From assembly GCA_918262735.1 (NCBI GenBank), contig CAKJYJ010000003.1:272883-336882 (forward strand): DNA of 64,000 nt, read 5' to 3'. A program made the position numbers and the translations under genes. Numbering within the stretch: the stretch's first letter is position 1; the number at the start of each line of letters is the position of its first letter. Shown here in pieces: positions 18,664-27,387 of this stretch. The stretch is from Clostridiales bacterium. GTDB lineage: Bacteria > Bacillota > Clostridia > Christensenellales > UBA1242. The notes under the pieces are model-generated. The model was not told where the DNA came from and did not search any database. It saw nothing but the letters and a program-made list of their open reading frames with translations.

Positions 18664-19582
18664 CATCACGTTCTTCGTTTATGTAAGCATTTATTGGTTG
18701 TCCATACTTCGACAGCGAACTATTAATCATTTTAAGCTCTTGGGGTTTTAATCTAATGAGCGGGGTGTCTAGCAAACAATTAACATTTTTAATATTATTT
18801 GTTTTAACACAAGCGTTTATTAATGCTGTATTCAAATTTGGAATTTGAACAATGTCTAATGATGATTTGAAAATATCAATTTGGTGTTCTGTTGCACCAT
18901 CAAAATTGTCCAAAAATTTTGATTGGTAACCCATAATATCATTTTTTATTGTATCTAAATTATATTTTAACACAGGGTATAGTTTGTATGCACACGAAAT
19001 CAATGTTTGTTCACTTTCTTCGAAAGAATCATGCAGATAATACTCGGTGCAATACTTTTTTAAATATTCTACCGTTTTTCTATGTGCATATTTTCTTGAT
19101 ATCTTTTCATTTTTATTGGTAAAATAGTAATAAAAAGACCCAGCAAGTGCAGTTTCTTCATCATAACAATAGTCATATAATAGTTGTCGAATATTCTCCA
19201 TATTGTATGGTAAAAAATATGGTAAATCCTGATTTCTATTTTCTATTGCAAGATTATTATTCTTTTCGGTCTTCAAATGCATTATTTCATGTAAAATTGT
19301 GTTAATGGCTTTAAATAAATAGTCTTTGTCTTTTGCCTTCTTTAATAGTTTTTTATTGATAATTATTTCGTCTTTACCAAAATAACAACACCCCCAACTA
19401 AGCATTCTTGTGAATGATAACTTTATTTTACTCAAATTAAAATTATATAGTTCTGTTTTTGCTATATTTATTAACAAATTACATAAATTCACCGCGTTTG
19501 ATCTTTTTATATATTCATCAAAACACGCTCGCAAATTACCTTCGCAATTTTCTGGAGTTAATTCAATCACTATGTCTTTCAT
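18647..19582 (-). CDS. Putative zinc metallopeptidase-like protein (HEIMH), unknown family
   Basis: 311 residues. TILHEIMHLKTE (His 98, Glu 99, His 102) is an HEXXH zinc motif in a helical context, and the later YDEETALAG segment (Glu 142 or 143) could give the third ligand, as in gluzincin-type peptidases. No signal peptide or membrane helix, so it is presumably cytosolic. The C-terminal 100 residues contain a region ALINACVKTNNIKNVNCLL that resembles an ankyrin-like or helical repeat, weakly. The start at 19582 follows from a consensus TTGACA promoter ending 7 nt upstream. It is monocistronic. I recognise no family; activity is inferred from the motif alone. Confidence 0.65.
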   Translation of the reverse strand: MKDIVIELTPENCEGNLRACFDEYIKRSNAVNLCNLLINIAKTELYNFNLSKIKLSFTRMLSWGCCYFGKDEIIINKKLLKKAKDKDYLFKAINTILHEIMHLKTEKNNNLAIENRNQDLPYFLPYNMENIRQLLYDYCYDEETALAGSFYYYFTNKNEKISRKYAHRKTVEYLKKYCTEYYLHDSFEESEQTLISCAYKLYPVLKYNLDTIKNDIMGYQSKFLDNFDGATEHQIDIFKSSLDIVQIPNLNTALINACVKTNNIKNVNCLLDTPLIRLKPQELKMINSSLSKYGQPINAYINEERDEKTIV

Positions 19583-19589
19583 ATTGAAA

Positions 19590-19618
19590 GTTTTAACACA
19601 TATTTTAATTAATGTCAA
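19590..19618 (-). promoter_or_regulatory. Promoter of the HEXXH gene, leaderless geometry
   Basis: Minus strand TTGACA (19613-19618), 17-nt spacer, TAAAAC (19590-19595), 7 nt, ATG at 19582. No Shine-Dalgarno. Confidence 0.75.
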
Positions 19619-19638
19619 TATCTGCAAAGAATATTAAT

Positions 19639-20898
19639 TTAACAAAAGCTCTTTAATGCTTTTTTAGTGCAATTTCCAACGCTAGAAACAACAAAAGACT
19701 TATTGTCCATAACGCTAGTCGCAAACTTTTTAATATCCTCAAGAGTAACTGACTGTAGTTCGTTTATAACTTCCCTATCTTTTCTGATGAATCCTTTAGT
19801 AATAATATCATTCCCGTTCATTTCGGCTATTTTTGAATTGCTTTCATTGGCATATTCAATGCTAGCAATAAATTTATTTTTTGCCCTAATTAATTCTTCA
19901 TTATTTATATTATTGTTTGCACACTCATATAAAATATGCTTAATTTCTTTAAGTGCAGTTTCAACTTTGTTGGTTGTGGTTGAAAACAGTATTTCGGAAA
20001 TAAGGTTTTCACCCATTGTTGAACACCCCGCATCAATGCTATAAACTAGTGCCTTTTTACTTCTTAAAACCTCAAAAAATCTACTACTCATTCCGTAACC
20101 AAGAATTGCATAATAAAGATTTAGTACCGCCCTTTCATGAAAGGTTCTTTTACCAAAATTGGTTAAAATATACACCACAGATTGTTTGTTATCCTTTTTC
20201 TTAGCAACATATTTTGCAAAGTTATCAACAATAACCTCTTGATTATAAGTTGGCTTGCCTAGAGATTTATTTGGCATTTTTGATATAAAATATTTGTTTA
20301 TTATTGAATTTATCTTTCTAAACGAAACATTACCTGAAACTGAAATAACTATGTTATGTGGCAAATAATGTTTTTTCTTAAAACTACTTAACCTCTCTGG
20401 TGTTACAGATTTAAGCGATTGGGTCGTTCCAATTATATCATGCCCATAACTTGTGTTGTTAAACATTTCTAAGAATGATAAAACCATTGCCTTTTTTGTT
20501 TGGTCATCTTCATCCATTTTTAATTCTTCTAAAATAACCTTTCTTTCGTTATTTGTTTCTTTTATATCAAAACTATAATTAAAAAACATATCGGCAAATA
20601 AAGACACCGTTTCATCTAAAACTCCCGACAAACACTTAAAATAAAAGCAAGTTTTTGTCATTGTTGTGTACGCATTATTCGACACACCAAGTTCATCAAG
20701 CCTTTTAAGAATATCTTCATATGATTTATTCTTAGTGCTTTTGAAAAACATATGCTCCAAAAAATGAGCATACCCATGCTCATTTTCATCTTCATCTTTT
20801 GCCCCAACATTAACAAAAATGTTAAAAGAAACAACGTCCACATCTTTCTTGGTATTAACAACCAATCTTAAATTATTTGAGTAAGTTTTTATTTTCAT
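19639..20898 (-). CDS. M16 family zinc peptidase (processing-protease type)
   Basis: 419 residues. AHFLEHMFFKST contains the inverted zinc motif HxxEH (about residues 45-49), and NNERKVILEEL about 75 residues later gives the third ligand Glu. The C-terminal half carries the second, inactive M16 lobe (including SRFFEVLRSKKALVYSI). Such proteins cleave peptides in the cytosol or at the cell surface; no signal peptide is seen here. It follows polA by 15 nt and uses AAGG 6 nt before its ATG. It ends an operon begun by a small membrane protein. Confidence 0.93.
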   Translation of the reverse strand: MKIKTYSNNLRLVVNTKKDVDVVSFNIFVNVGAKDEDENEHGYAHFLEHMFFKSTKNKSYEDILKRLDELGVSNNAYTTMTKTCFYFKCLSGVLDETVSLFADMFFNYSFDIKETNNERKVILEELKMDEDDQTKKAMVLSFLEMFNNTSYGHDIIGTTQSLKSVTPERLSSFKKKHYLPHNIVISVSGNVSFRKINSIINKYFISKMPNKSLGKPTYNQEVIVDNFAKYVAKKKDNKQSVVYILTNFGKRTFHERAVLNLYYAILGYGMSSRFFEVLRSKKALVYSIDAGCSTMGENLISEILFSTTTNKVETALKEIKHILYECANNNINNEELIRAKNKFIASIEYANESNSKIAEMNGNDIITKGFIRKDREVINELQSVTLEDIKKFATSVMDNKSFVVSSVGNCTKKALKSFC

Positions 20899-20913
20899 AT
20901 TATACCTTAATTA

Positions 20914-23403
20914 TTATTTACAATCATATAAGTTATTGCCACAACCAACAGAAACCAAAAGAGGAACTTCTGCAACATAAACATTTTGCATTTCATCAAT
21001 TAATATATCCTTAACTCTGTTTTCTTCTCCTGGATACACATCAACAATTAATTCGTCGTGAATTTGAAGTATTAACTTGCTGCTGAGTCCTTCATTTGCT
21101 AGCCTTTTATGAACGTTAATCATTGCGGTTTTAATGATATCACTTGCAGAACCCTGCAATGGAGAATTCATAGCAACCCTTTCGCCAAAAGTTCTTGTTA
21201 ATTGATTTGTTGCGTTTATTTCTGGAATGTATCTAACCCTATTATACAATGTTTTAACATATCCGTTTTGTTTTGCGCTCAGAACCAAATTATCCAGATA
21301 TTTTTTTATTGTTGGATATTTGTTAAAATATAAATCAATATACCTGTTGGCTTCAAAAACTGACGTTGAAATATTCTTTGACAAACCATAACCAGAAATG
21401 CCATATATTATGCCAAAATTAACGGCCTTTGCCATTCTTCTTTCATCATCAGTAACCTCATTTAATGGCTTGTTAAAAATTTGAGATGCTGTTGATTTAT
21501 GAATATCTGTGCCCTGTTTATAGGCATTTATCATAGCCTCATCTTTTGAAAAATTTGCAAGAAGCCTTAATTCAATTTGATTATAGTCGGCAGACATAAT
21601 TTTTCCGCCATTGAATCTGGATATAAATATCTTTCTTAAATATCTTCCCTCTTCATCTCTAACGGGAATGTTTTGAAGATTTGGCTCGCTTGAAGATAAC
21701 CTTCCCGTTGCGGTTAATGTTTGATTAAAAATTGTTTTAATCATTCCGTTTTTATCAATTAAGCTAAGATATGGTTCAATATATGTTGAATACAGTTTTT
21801 GAATTTTCCTATACCTTAAAATTAAAGTAATAACGGGATGTTGGTCAACCAGTTCGTTTAATATTTCAACCCCTGTTGAATGCTTTTTATTCCCTTTATC
21901 TGAAATTTTTAATTCATTAAACAAAAAATCTGATAACTGTTTTGCCGAACGAACATTTAATGATTTGTTGTCTGAATATGACACTATTTCTTTTTCAATT
22001 TGTTTTATTTCATCGCCATATTTTGTTTTTAGTTCGTTTAACGAATTAATATCAAGCTTAAAACCAAGTTCTTCCATATCATACAAAACATACTCTAATG
22101 GTAATTCAACATTGTAGTAAAGATTGGTCATATCATTCTTTTCTATCTCTTGTTTTTGTGCTAAATAAACATTGTAATAATCTGAAACTGAATTAATGTT
22201 GCCACCTTTGCCATTAGACAAAACATAATCTGCTAAATTAATATCAAAAACATTTGTTATTTTATTTGTGTTAAAAATGTGCATATGGGTCTTCAAGTCA
22301 TTAACAATTTTTAATACATTTTCATCCTCTGCAATATTTTTTAACTTTTCAATAACAACGGCATCATCAATTGGATCCAAATCAAACAAAGACCTTTCCA
22401 TCTGCAACTTATATGCACAACCATTAAATGCAAAAGAGTAATTATTCTGTAAATCAAAACAGATATAATTGCCATTAAATTTATTAATGATATCTAAAAA
22501 ACTAGCATTACTTTTTATTTCCTCAACATCATTGTTTGTTTTTACTTCATCGGAAAAAATATCATCTTTTTTCAATAATGACTTAAAACTATATTTTTCA
22601 AAATATTCCTTTGTTTCTCTGCCAAAAGGAAAATCATAATTGAATTCATCAACATTATAATCAATTTTACAATCCGTTACTATTGTTGCAAGTTTGTAAC
22701 TCATATAGCACATTTCTTTTCCGTTTTCAAGATTGTTTCTTATTCTTGTTGAAACTCCATCTAAATTTGCATATATGTTATCAATATTATTAAACTGGTT
22801 TATTAATCCAATTGCTGATTTTTCTCCAATACCACTAACGCCTGGAATATTATCTGAACTATCGCCAGCAAGAGCTTTGTAGTCGATTACTTGAGCCGGG
22901 GTTAACCCATAAAGCTCTTTTATGTTATTCAAATTAACTTCTTTAATTTCAGAAATGCCCTTTTGTGTTAACCATACTTTTGTGTTGTTATCAATTAACT
23001 GAAGGCTATCTCGGTCACCAGTTATAATAATATTTTCACAACCAGAATGTTTGACGATTGTGCCAATAATGTCGTCTGCCTCAATTCCTTCTTGTTCAAT
23101 ACATGTAATGTTCATTGATTTTAATATATCTTTTAGAATTTGAAATTGCATGCCAAGTTCGTCCGGTGTTTTTTTTCTGGTTCCCTTATACATTTCAAAT
23201 ATATCATTTCTAAAAGTTTTTCTTGCATGGTCAAACGCCACAGCAATATAATCCGGTTTGTGCTGTAGTATTAACCTAATTAAACAATTAATAAAACCAA
23301 AAACGGCGTTTGAATAAACACCGTTTGAGTCAGCTAAAAGTGGTAATGCATAAAATGCTCTATTAATTAAACTATTACCATCAATAACAAATAATTTTTT
23401 CAT
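20914..23403 (-). CDS. polA: DNA polymerase I
   Basis: 829 residues. An N-terminal 5' nuclease domain (about 1-290) opens LFVIDGNSLINRAFYAL and includes IEADDIIGT and a helix-hairpin-helix (GVSGIGEKSA). The middle (about 300-480) occupies the 3'-5' exonuclease fold, but the expected DxE of motif ExoI is FDLQN, so proofreading is probably lost. The polymerase domain has motif A MSADYNQIELRLLA, motif B KAVNFGIIYG and motif C IHDELIV. It fills gaps and removes RNA primers in replication and repair. It sits between a small membrane gene and the M16 peptidase. Confidence 0.97.
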   Translation of the reverse strand: MKKLFVIDGNSLINRAFYALPLLADSNGVYSNAVFGFINCLIRLILQHKPDYIAVAFDHARKTFRNDIFEMYKGTRKKTPDELGMQFQILKDILKSMNITCIEQEGIEADDIIGTIVKHSGCENIIITGDRDSLQLIDNNTKVWLTQKGISEIKEVNLNNIKELYGLTPAQVIDYKALAGDSSDNIPGVSGIGEKSAIGLINQFNNIDNIYANLDGVSTRIRNNLENGKEMCYMSYKLATIVTDCKIDYNVDEFNYDFPFGRETKEYFEKYSFKSLLKKDDIFSDEVKTNNDVEEIKSNASFLDIINKFNGNYICFDLQNNYSFAFNGCAYKLQMERSLFDLDPIDDAVVIEKLKNIAEDENVLKIVNDLKTHMHIFNTNKITNVFDINLADYVLSNGKGGNINSVSDYYNVYLAQKQEIEKNDMTNLYYNVELPLEYVLYDMEELGFKLDINSLNELKTKYGDEIKQIEKEIVSYSDNKSLNVRSAKQLSDFLFNELKISDKGNKKHSTGVEILNELVDQHPVITLILRYRKIQKLYSTYIEPYLSLIDKNGMIKTIFNQTLTATGRLSSSEPNLQNIPVRDEEGRYLRKIFISRFNGGKIMSADYNQIELRLLANFSKDEAMINAYKQGTDIHKSTASQIFNKPLNEVTDDERRMAKAVNFGIIYGISGYGLSKNISTSVFEANRYIDLYFNKYPTIKKYLDNLVLSAKQNGYVKTLYNRVRYIPEINATNQLTRTFGERVAMNSPLQGSASDIIKTAMINVHKRLANEGLSSKLILQIHDELIVDVYPGEENRVKDILIDEMQNVYVAEVPLLVSVGCGNNLYDCK

Positions 23404-23409
23404 TAAATC

Positions 23410-23733
23410 CTATCCTAAAAATACTGTGCTTGTTGTTCCTGCAAAAAGTGATGTGATGATGTTTGGTGCAAAAATACACAATGCAAATACAACTAATAAT
23501 AATAAAAGTACCACAAATAATATTTTTGACATCAATTTGCCAAATAAACTTGCAAATGCGAACAAACACACCAGCACAATTGGCCCAAATCTACTTACAT
23601 ATTCGATTATTTGGCCGTATGCAGACAAGTCTACCCAATGAGTTAAATTGTTAATACTCGCAAAAGATAAAAGAGCTAGCATTGCAATTGTTACGCATGA
23701 AAGTACAAAATAGTATAATCTTCTTTTTTCCAT
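23410..23733 (-). CDS. Small three-helix membrane protein, unrecognised
   Basis: 107 residues with three hydrophobic segments (about 7-27, 45-67 and 69-95) and a short basic N-terminus MEKRRLYY. AGGGGG is 6 nt before the ATG. The stop lies 6 nt before polA, with which it shares a promoter. I recognise no family and no catalytic motif. Confidence 0.75.
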   Translation of the reverse strand: MEKRRLYYFVLSCVTIAMLALLSFASINNLTHWVDLSAYGQIIEYVSRFGPIVLVCLFAFASLFGKLMSKILFVVLLLLLVVFALCIFAPNIITSLFAGTTSTVFLG

Positions 23734-23755
23734 ATTTCCCCCTAATTTCTATTTT

Positions 23756-23784
23756 ATTCTATCACATACAAAGATTATTGTCAA
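23756..23784 (-). promoter_or_regulatory. Promoter of the membrane protein-polA-M16 operon
   Basis: Minus strand TTGACA (23779-23784), 17-nt spacer, TAGAAT (23756-23761), with a normal leader and AGGGGG ribosome site. Confidence 0.85.
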
Positions 23785-23797
23785 TTAATGTAACATA

Positions 23798-24847
23798 TTA
23801 GTTTTGGACACACAACTCAACAATTCCATTGGTCTGAGATTGTTGTTTAACCGGAACAAGCCCAAACTTTTCACTTCGCCTTGCTGGAAGTTTGTATTCA
23901 CCTTTTATGAACTCTTCTGGTGTGTATGGCAATGCGTCCGACGTTATTTGACTGAGCATATTGTTAACCAAATTAGTGTTTTCTCTAATCTGTGAATTAT
24001 TATAAACCCCTGATTTATTAGAAATAAAATCTTTTTTATTGAACGTTAAAAGAACCACCCCTGCAAGATTCGCCTCAGCCATTATTCTTGAGTCCCCATA
24101 AGCCCCAAGTGAGTTTATATCATCTTTCATTCTGGAACCATCTGTAATGTATGTTGTTCTATATTCTTTTGAAAGGGTTTCAACGGCATCTAAAACATCT
24201 TTTTCTCTAATGCTAACCAATATGCATTCCGACAACAATTGATTAATCATTTGTTGTGAAAAAGTCTTAAAATTAACCATTTCATCATCTGAGCCAATAT
24301 GATTTAATATTTCCCTATATCCATCTTCAACAAGGCATAGCCCAATTTCTCCATTTAAGTACCTTTCAATAACTTTTCCGGCATATAATTGTTGTGTTAG
24401 CGTTTTATAGTCATTTTTTATTTCTATATATGTTTTGTATACATTTTCAAGAATTTGTTTTTGGTTTTTTAATTCCTCAATTTTATGCTTTTTTTGCTCT
24501 ATTGCTTGTGGTGGAAGATTAATTGGTAACCTATTTCCACTGCCATCACGAGTAAACCCATTTACCAAATCTGTGTATGCGTCAATCATTTTTTCAGCAT
24601 TTTTTATTAATGAGTTGATGTTTGATTTATATTCGTCAAGCATTTTTTCAAATGAATCATTTTTGTGCTTATTGTAATATTTATCTCCAACAAGCTGTAT
24701 TAACTGACTTTTAATATCATTAATGTCGTTCTCTAAAATACTAATTTGTGCATTAAATTCATCTCTGCCCGAATTCTTGTAAACATCAAACAACCCCAAA
24801 CTAAAAAAGAACACACAGGAATCCAACACAACATTAACCTTACTCAT
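23798..24847 (-). CDS. PIN-like domain protein with a large coiled-coil insertion
   Basis: 349 residues. It begins NVVLDSCVFFF (first catalytic Asp, residue 9) and ends its core with YGDSRIMAEANLAGVVLLTFNKKDF, the Asp-helix-strand-Asp arrangement of PIN nucleases; DVLDAVETL supplies a possible middle acid. Between them lie about 150 residues of Lys/Glu-rich helix (about 25-190), likely coiled coil, which ordinary VapC toxins of 130 residues lack. Its ATG overlaps the end of the preceding gene (ATGAGTAA), so translation is coupled. It could be an RNase toxin or an RNA-processing enzyme; fold confidence is moderate, function inferred. Confidence 0.65.
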   Translation of the reverse strand: MSKVNVVLDSCVFFFSLGLFDVYKNSGRDEFNAQISILENDINDIKSQLIQLVGDKYYNKHKNDSFEKMLDEYKSNINSLIKNAEKMIDAYTDLVNGFTRDGSGNRLPINLPPQAIEQKKHKIEELKNQKQILENVYKTYIEIKNDYKTLTQQLYAGKVIERYLNGEIGLCLVEDGYREILNHIGSDDEMVNFKTFSQQMINQLLSECILVSIREKDVLDAVETLSKEYRTTYITDGSRMKDDINSLGAYGDSRIMAEANLAGVVLLTFNKKDFISNKSGVYNNSQIRENTNLVNNMLSQITSDALPYTPEEFIKGEYKLPARRSEKFGLVPVKQQSQTNGIVELCVQN

Positions 24848-25190
24848 TGTTATCACCACCCTTCTTGGTGTCAATAAACACAGTTTTTTGTTTTATTGCC
24901 TTTGCAAATTTATTTACGTTTTTTGTGTTTTGTGCTGAGATGTTTAATCTTTCATTTTCTGACAAGGAGTTGTAAACTTTATCATATTCCTCTCTTTCAA
25001 CAAAAATATCATTACTAATGTTCTGTGCTAACTTACCATCTTCTAATAATTTTTTTGAGGCTTGATTTGTTGACCTGTTATAATGTGGTTTATCATTAGA
25101 GATAATTTCATCAAATTGTTTGTTAAAATTCTCATATTCAAGGTCTAAATTATTAATAAGCCCTGTTTCGTTTTCATTATCAAATGCCAT
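24840..25190 (-). CDS. Small acidic/polar protein coupled to the PIN-domain gene, unrecognised
   Basis: 116 residues, hydrophilic, rich in Asn, Glu, Asp and Lys, with no Cys, no membrane segment and no visible helix-turn-helix. A strong AAAGGAGG precedes MAFDNENETGL and a dedicated promoter lies upstream. The gene overlaps the PIN-domain gene by 8 nt, the arrangement usual for antitoxin-toxin pairs, but its sequence matches none of the antitoxin families I know. An adaptor or scaffold role is equally possible. Confidence 0.7.
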   Translation of the reverse strand: MAFDNENETGLINNLDLEYENFNKQFDEIISNDKPHYNRSTNQASKKLLEDGKLAQNISNDIFVEREEYDKVYNSLSENERLNISAQNTKNVNKFAKAIKQKTVFIDTKKGGDNNE

Positions 25191-25214
25191 AACAAACCTC
25201 CTTTATTTGTCATT

Positions 25215-25243
25215 ATTTTATCAAAATAAAATAAAAAAGTCAA
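25215..25243 (-). promoter_or_regulatory. Promoter of the PIN-domain pair
   Basis: Minus strand TTGACT (25238-25243), 17-nt spacer, TAAAAT (25215-25220). Confidence 0.8.
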
Positions 25244-25306
25244 TATCAATCATTGCCATATTCAACTTACATTAAATATAATAACAATTCAATATTGACA
25301 TATTTT

Positions 25307-26425
25307 TTATCCTGCCCATGCCTCTGGCATAACCCTGTTATTGGCAAACCAAACTGTATCTTTTAATTTTGTGTTATTGTTTGAACATTCCACACTAACA
25401 CCTTTACTAGATGATGAAACAATAATATTACCATTCATTGATTCAAAGCCATCATTTTCGTATTTACCCTTTTCGTCATTATACTTTATTCTTCCAAGCG
25501 TTGTTACGTACACCCTATCGGTGTATGGGCTTATTCTGTCAACAAAATCCTGTGTTGGAAATCTATTATTATTGTCTTGTGTGTATTCAACATTTCCGGC
25601 ACAGCAACAAACACAACATATTTCTGGCGTTATTGCCTGCAAAAGCGTTGTGCTAGAACTTGTTTTTGAACCATGATGACCAGCTTTATATAGTTCGCAA
25701 TGAGGCAATTCATTTGATGACACCAAACTTGCTTCTCCATCTTTTTCAAGATCACCAGTAAATAAAAAGTTTCTTGTTCCTTGTGTAAATAGTGTGCAAA
25801 CCGAATAATCATTTTCTGTTTCAGATTCTTCTGTGTAATACTTTTGATTTAATATCTTCATTGTTATGTCACCAAAAATACTATATATGTCCTGAGCCCC
25901 ATTTTGATTATTAACACACTCTAAAGCTGTGTAATGCACTGCACCTCTGGCTACCGCCTCGTCTCTTTCTCTTAAATAGTTGCCATGCATTTTATTTGTA
26001 CTATTTTTGTTTGTTTTTGCAAAATCAATAATTGTTCCAACTTTATATAAGTCAAAAATGCTATTAGCTCCTGAATTTGTTGCAAAACCGGCATAATGAT
26101 CCTCATGGGCGTGCGTAACAATAACATATTCTAACTTGTTGTCTTTAACATAATTATTAATATATGATGTTATTGTTGGAATTGAATCGGTCTTTGACCC
26201 AGCATCTATTAAAATGTCCACATCTCCAGCCTTAATATATGTACAATCCCCTGTATGTTCATTTCCAAGCTCTAAAAAATGAAAACTAATGTCACCAGCA
26301 ACATAAACTTCAATATGTGATATTTCATCATTCGTTTTGTATATAAAATATCCACTTGCACCTGCGACTGCGCCAACAAGCAGTGCAAAAACCATTATAA
26401 CAAATCTAAAAAAGCCATTAGTCAT
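25307..26425 (-). CDS. ComEC/Rec2-like metallo-beta-lactamase-fold hydrolase, membrane anchored
   Basis: 372 residues. An N-terminal membrane helix (about 6-27) precedes an MBL domain with THAHEDH (HxHxDH), ILIDAGSKTDS, a later FTGDLEKDGE and LYKAGHHGSKTSS; the last block (KVGHHGS type) is typical of the ComEC-like competence hydrolases rather than of beta-lactamases. It would act outside the membrane on nucleic acid or a phosphodiester substrate. Start at 26425 because the ATG overlaps the preceding stop (ATGACTAA) and GGGGAGGA lies ahead. Last gene of the cca-rmuC-pgm-uvrC-tdk operon. Confidence 0.88.
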   Translation of the reverse strand: MTNGFFRFVIMVFALLVGAVAGASGYFIYKTNDEISHIEVYVAGDISFHFLELGNEHTGDCTYIKAGDVDILIDAGSKTDSIPTITSYINNYVKDNKLEYVIVTHAHEDHYAGFATNSGANSIFDLYKVGTIIDFAKTNKNSTNKMHGNYLRERDEAVARGAVHYTALECVNNQNGAQDIYSIFGDITMKILNQKYYTEESETENDYSVCTLFTQGTRNFLFTGDLEKDGEASLVSSNELPHCELYKAGHHGSKTSSSTTLLQAITPEICCVCCCAGNVEYTQDNNNRFPTQDFVDRISPYTDRVYVTTLGRIKYNDEKGKYENDGFESMNGNIIVSSSSKGVSVECSNNNTKLKDTVWFANNRVMPEAWAG

Positions 26426-26795
26426 TGTTTTCCTCCCCAACAACTTTAACAAGTTTATAAAGTGTGTAGTTTCTAAATCTAAAGTTATCAACAGTATATT
26501 TTATAATATATTCACCCTCATTTTGAGTGTCAACCTCGCCGTCTATATTAACCATTTCGGAAATGTCTTTTCCAAAGGCGATTGCTTTTGCACCACCTTC
26601 AACATATTCGTCGCCAACATTCAATGTTATTTCCGTTTCGCCATTAATTGCAAAAACATCATTCCTCATAACAAATAATGACGTTCCAACGCCCACGGCG
26701 GCCCCAAGTATTAAAAAAATACATAAGATTACCATAGTCGTTCTATCAAGTTTTTTAACAACTTTTCTTATTTGTTTACTCTTTCTTTTAGCCAT
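26418..26795 (-). CDS. Membrane-anchored protein with one bacterial Ig-like (DUF5011-type) domain
   Basis: 125 residues. Basic N-terminus, one transmembrane helix (about 21-43), then a single domain starting NGETEITLNVGDEYVEGGAKA and ending GEYIIKYTVDN, the pattern of DUF5011/surface Ig-like repeats (INVGDxYxDxGAxA ... PGxYxVxYxV). Most such domains occur in multiples in large surface proteins; here one domain stands alone on a membrane anchor and overlaps the tdk and MBL genes by 8 nt each. It may be a partner of the adjacent extracytoplasmic hydrolase; this is inference. Confidence 0.8.
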   Translation of the reverse strand: MAKRKSKQIRKVVKKLDRTTMVILCIFLILGAAVGVGTSLFVMRNDVFAINGETEITLNVGDEYVEGGAKAIAFGKDISEMVNIDGEVDTQNEGEYIIKYTVDNFRFRNYTLYKLVKVVGEENND

Positions 26796-27387
26796 TATTA
26801 TTCTCCTTTGCTTTTAACAATTTACAATAACATATGTAACACATTGGTTGATAGTTTATTTCGTCTTTTTCAATAGCAACAACGTCGCCCTCGGTTGATA
26901 GTTCACCATTAACAAATCTTGCGTTCACATTTGCCTTTCGTCCGCAAGAACAAACCGATTTTAATTCTTGCAAACTATCCGCCAGTTCAATTAATCGTTT
27001 GCTACCCTCAAACAATTCGGTTTTAAAATCTGTTAATAAACCATAGCACAAAACGGTGTATTCAATTGATAAGTTTTTTAGTTGTTCAACCTGCTTTTTT
27101 GTTAAAAATTGACACTCGTCAACAATTATAACATCATAATCGTTTTGAGCATTTAATTTGTTAAAAAACTCAACCAGGTTTTCATTTTTATTAAAAGTTA
27201 TACAAGCCGAACTTAAACCAATTCTAGACTTAACAATTATTTTTCCATCAGATATATCTCGGTTGTCCATATCGGCTTTAAGTAAAAGTACTCTAAACCC
27301 CTGTTGTTCATAGTTAAACTTACACATTAAGGCACTTGCTGTTTTACTGCTACCCATAACGCCATATTTATAGTATAATTTACTCAT
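26788..27387 (-). CDS. tdk: Thymidine kinase
   Basis: 199 residues, type II thymidine kinase. P-loop GVMGSSKTASAL near residue 9, the VDECQFL segment (Walker B with catalytic Glu) near 93, a lasso region, and zinc Cys pairs CSCGRK and CYICYC. It phosphorylates thymidine for salvage. GGAG precedes the ATG, which lies within the last codons of uvrC (8-nt overlap). Confidence 0.95.
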   Translation of the reverse strand: MSKLYYKYGVMGSSKTASALMCKFNYEQQGFRVLLLKADMDNRDISDGKIIVKSRIGLSSACITFNKNENLVEFFNKLNAQNDYDVIIVDECQFLTKKQVEQLKNLSIEYTVLCYGLLTDFKTELFEGSKRLIELADSLQELKSVCSCGRKANVNARFVNGELSTEGDVVAIEKDEINYQPMCYICYCKLLKAKENNNG

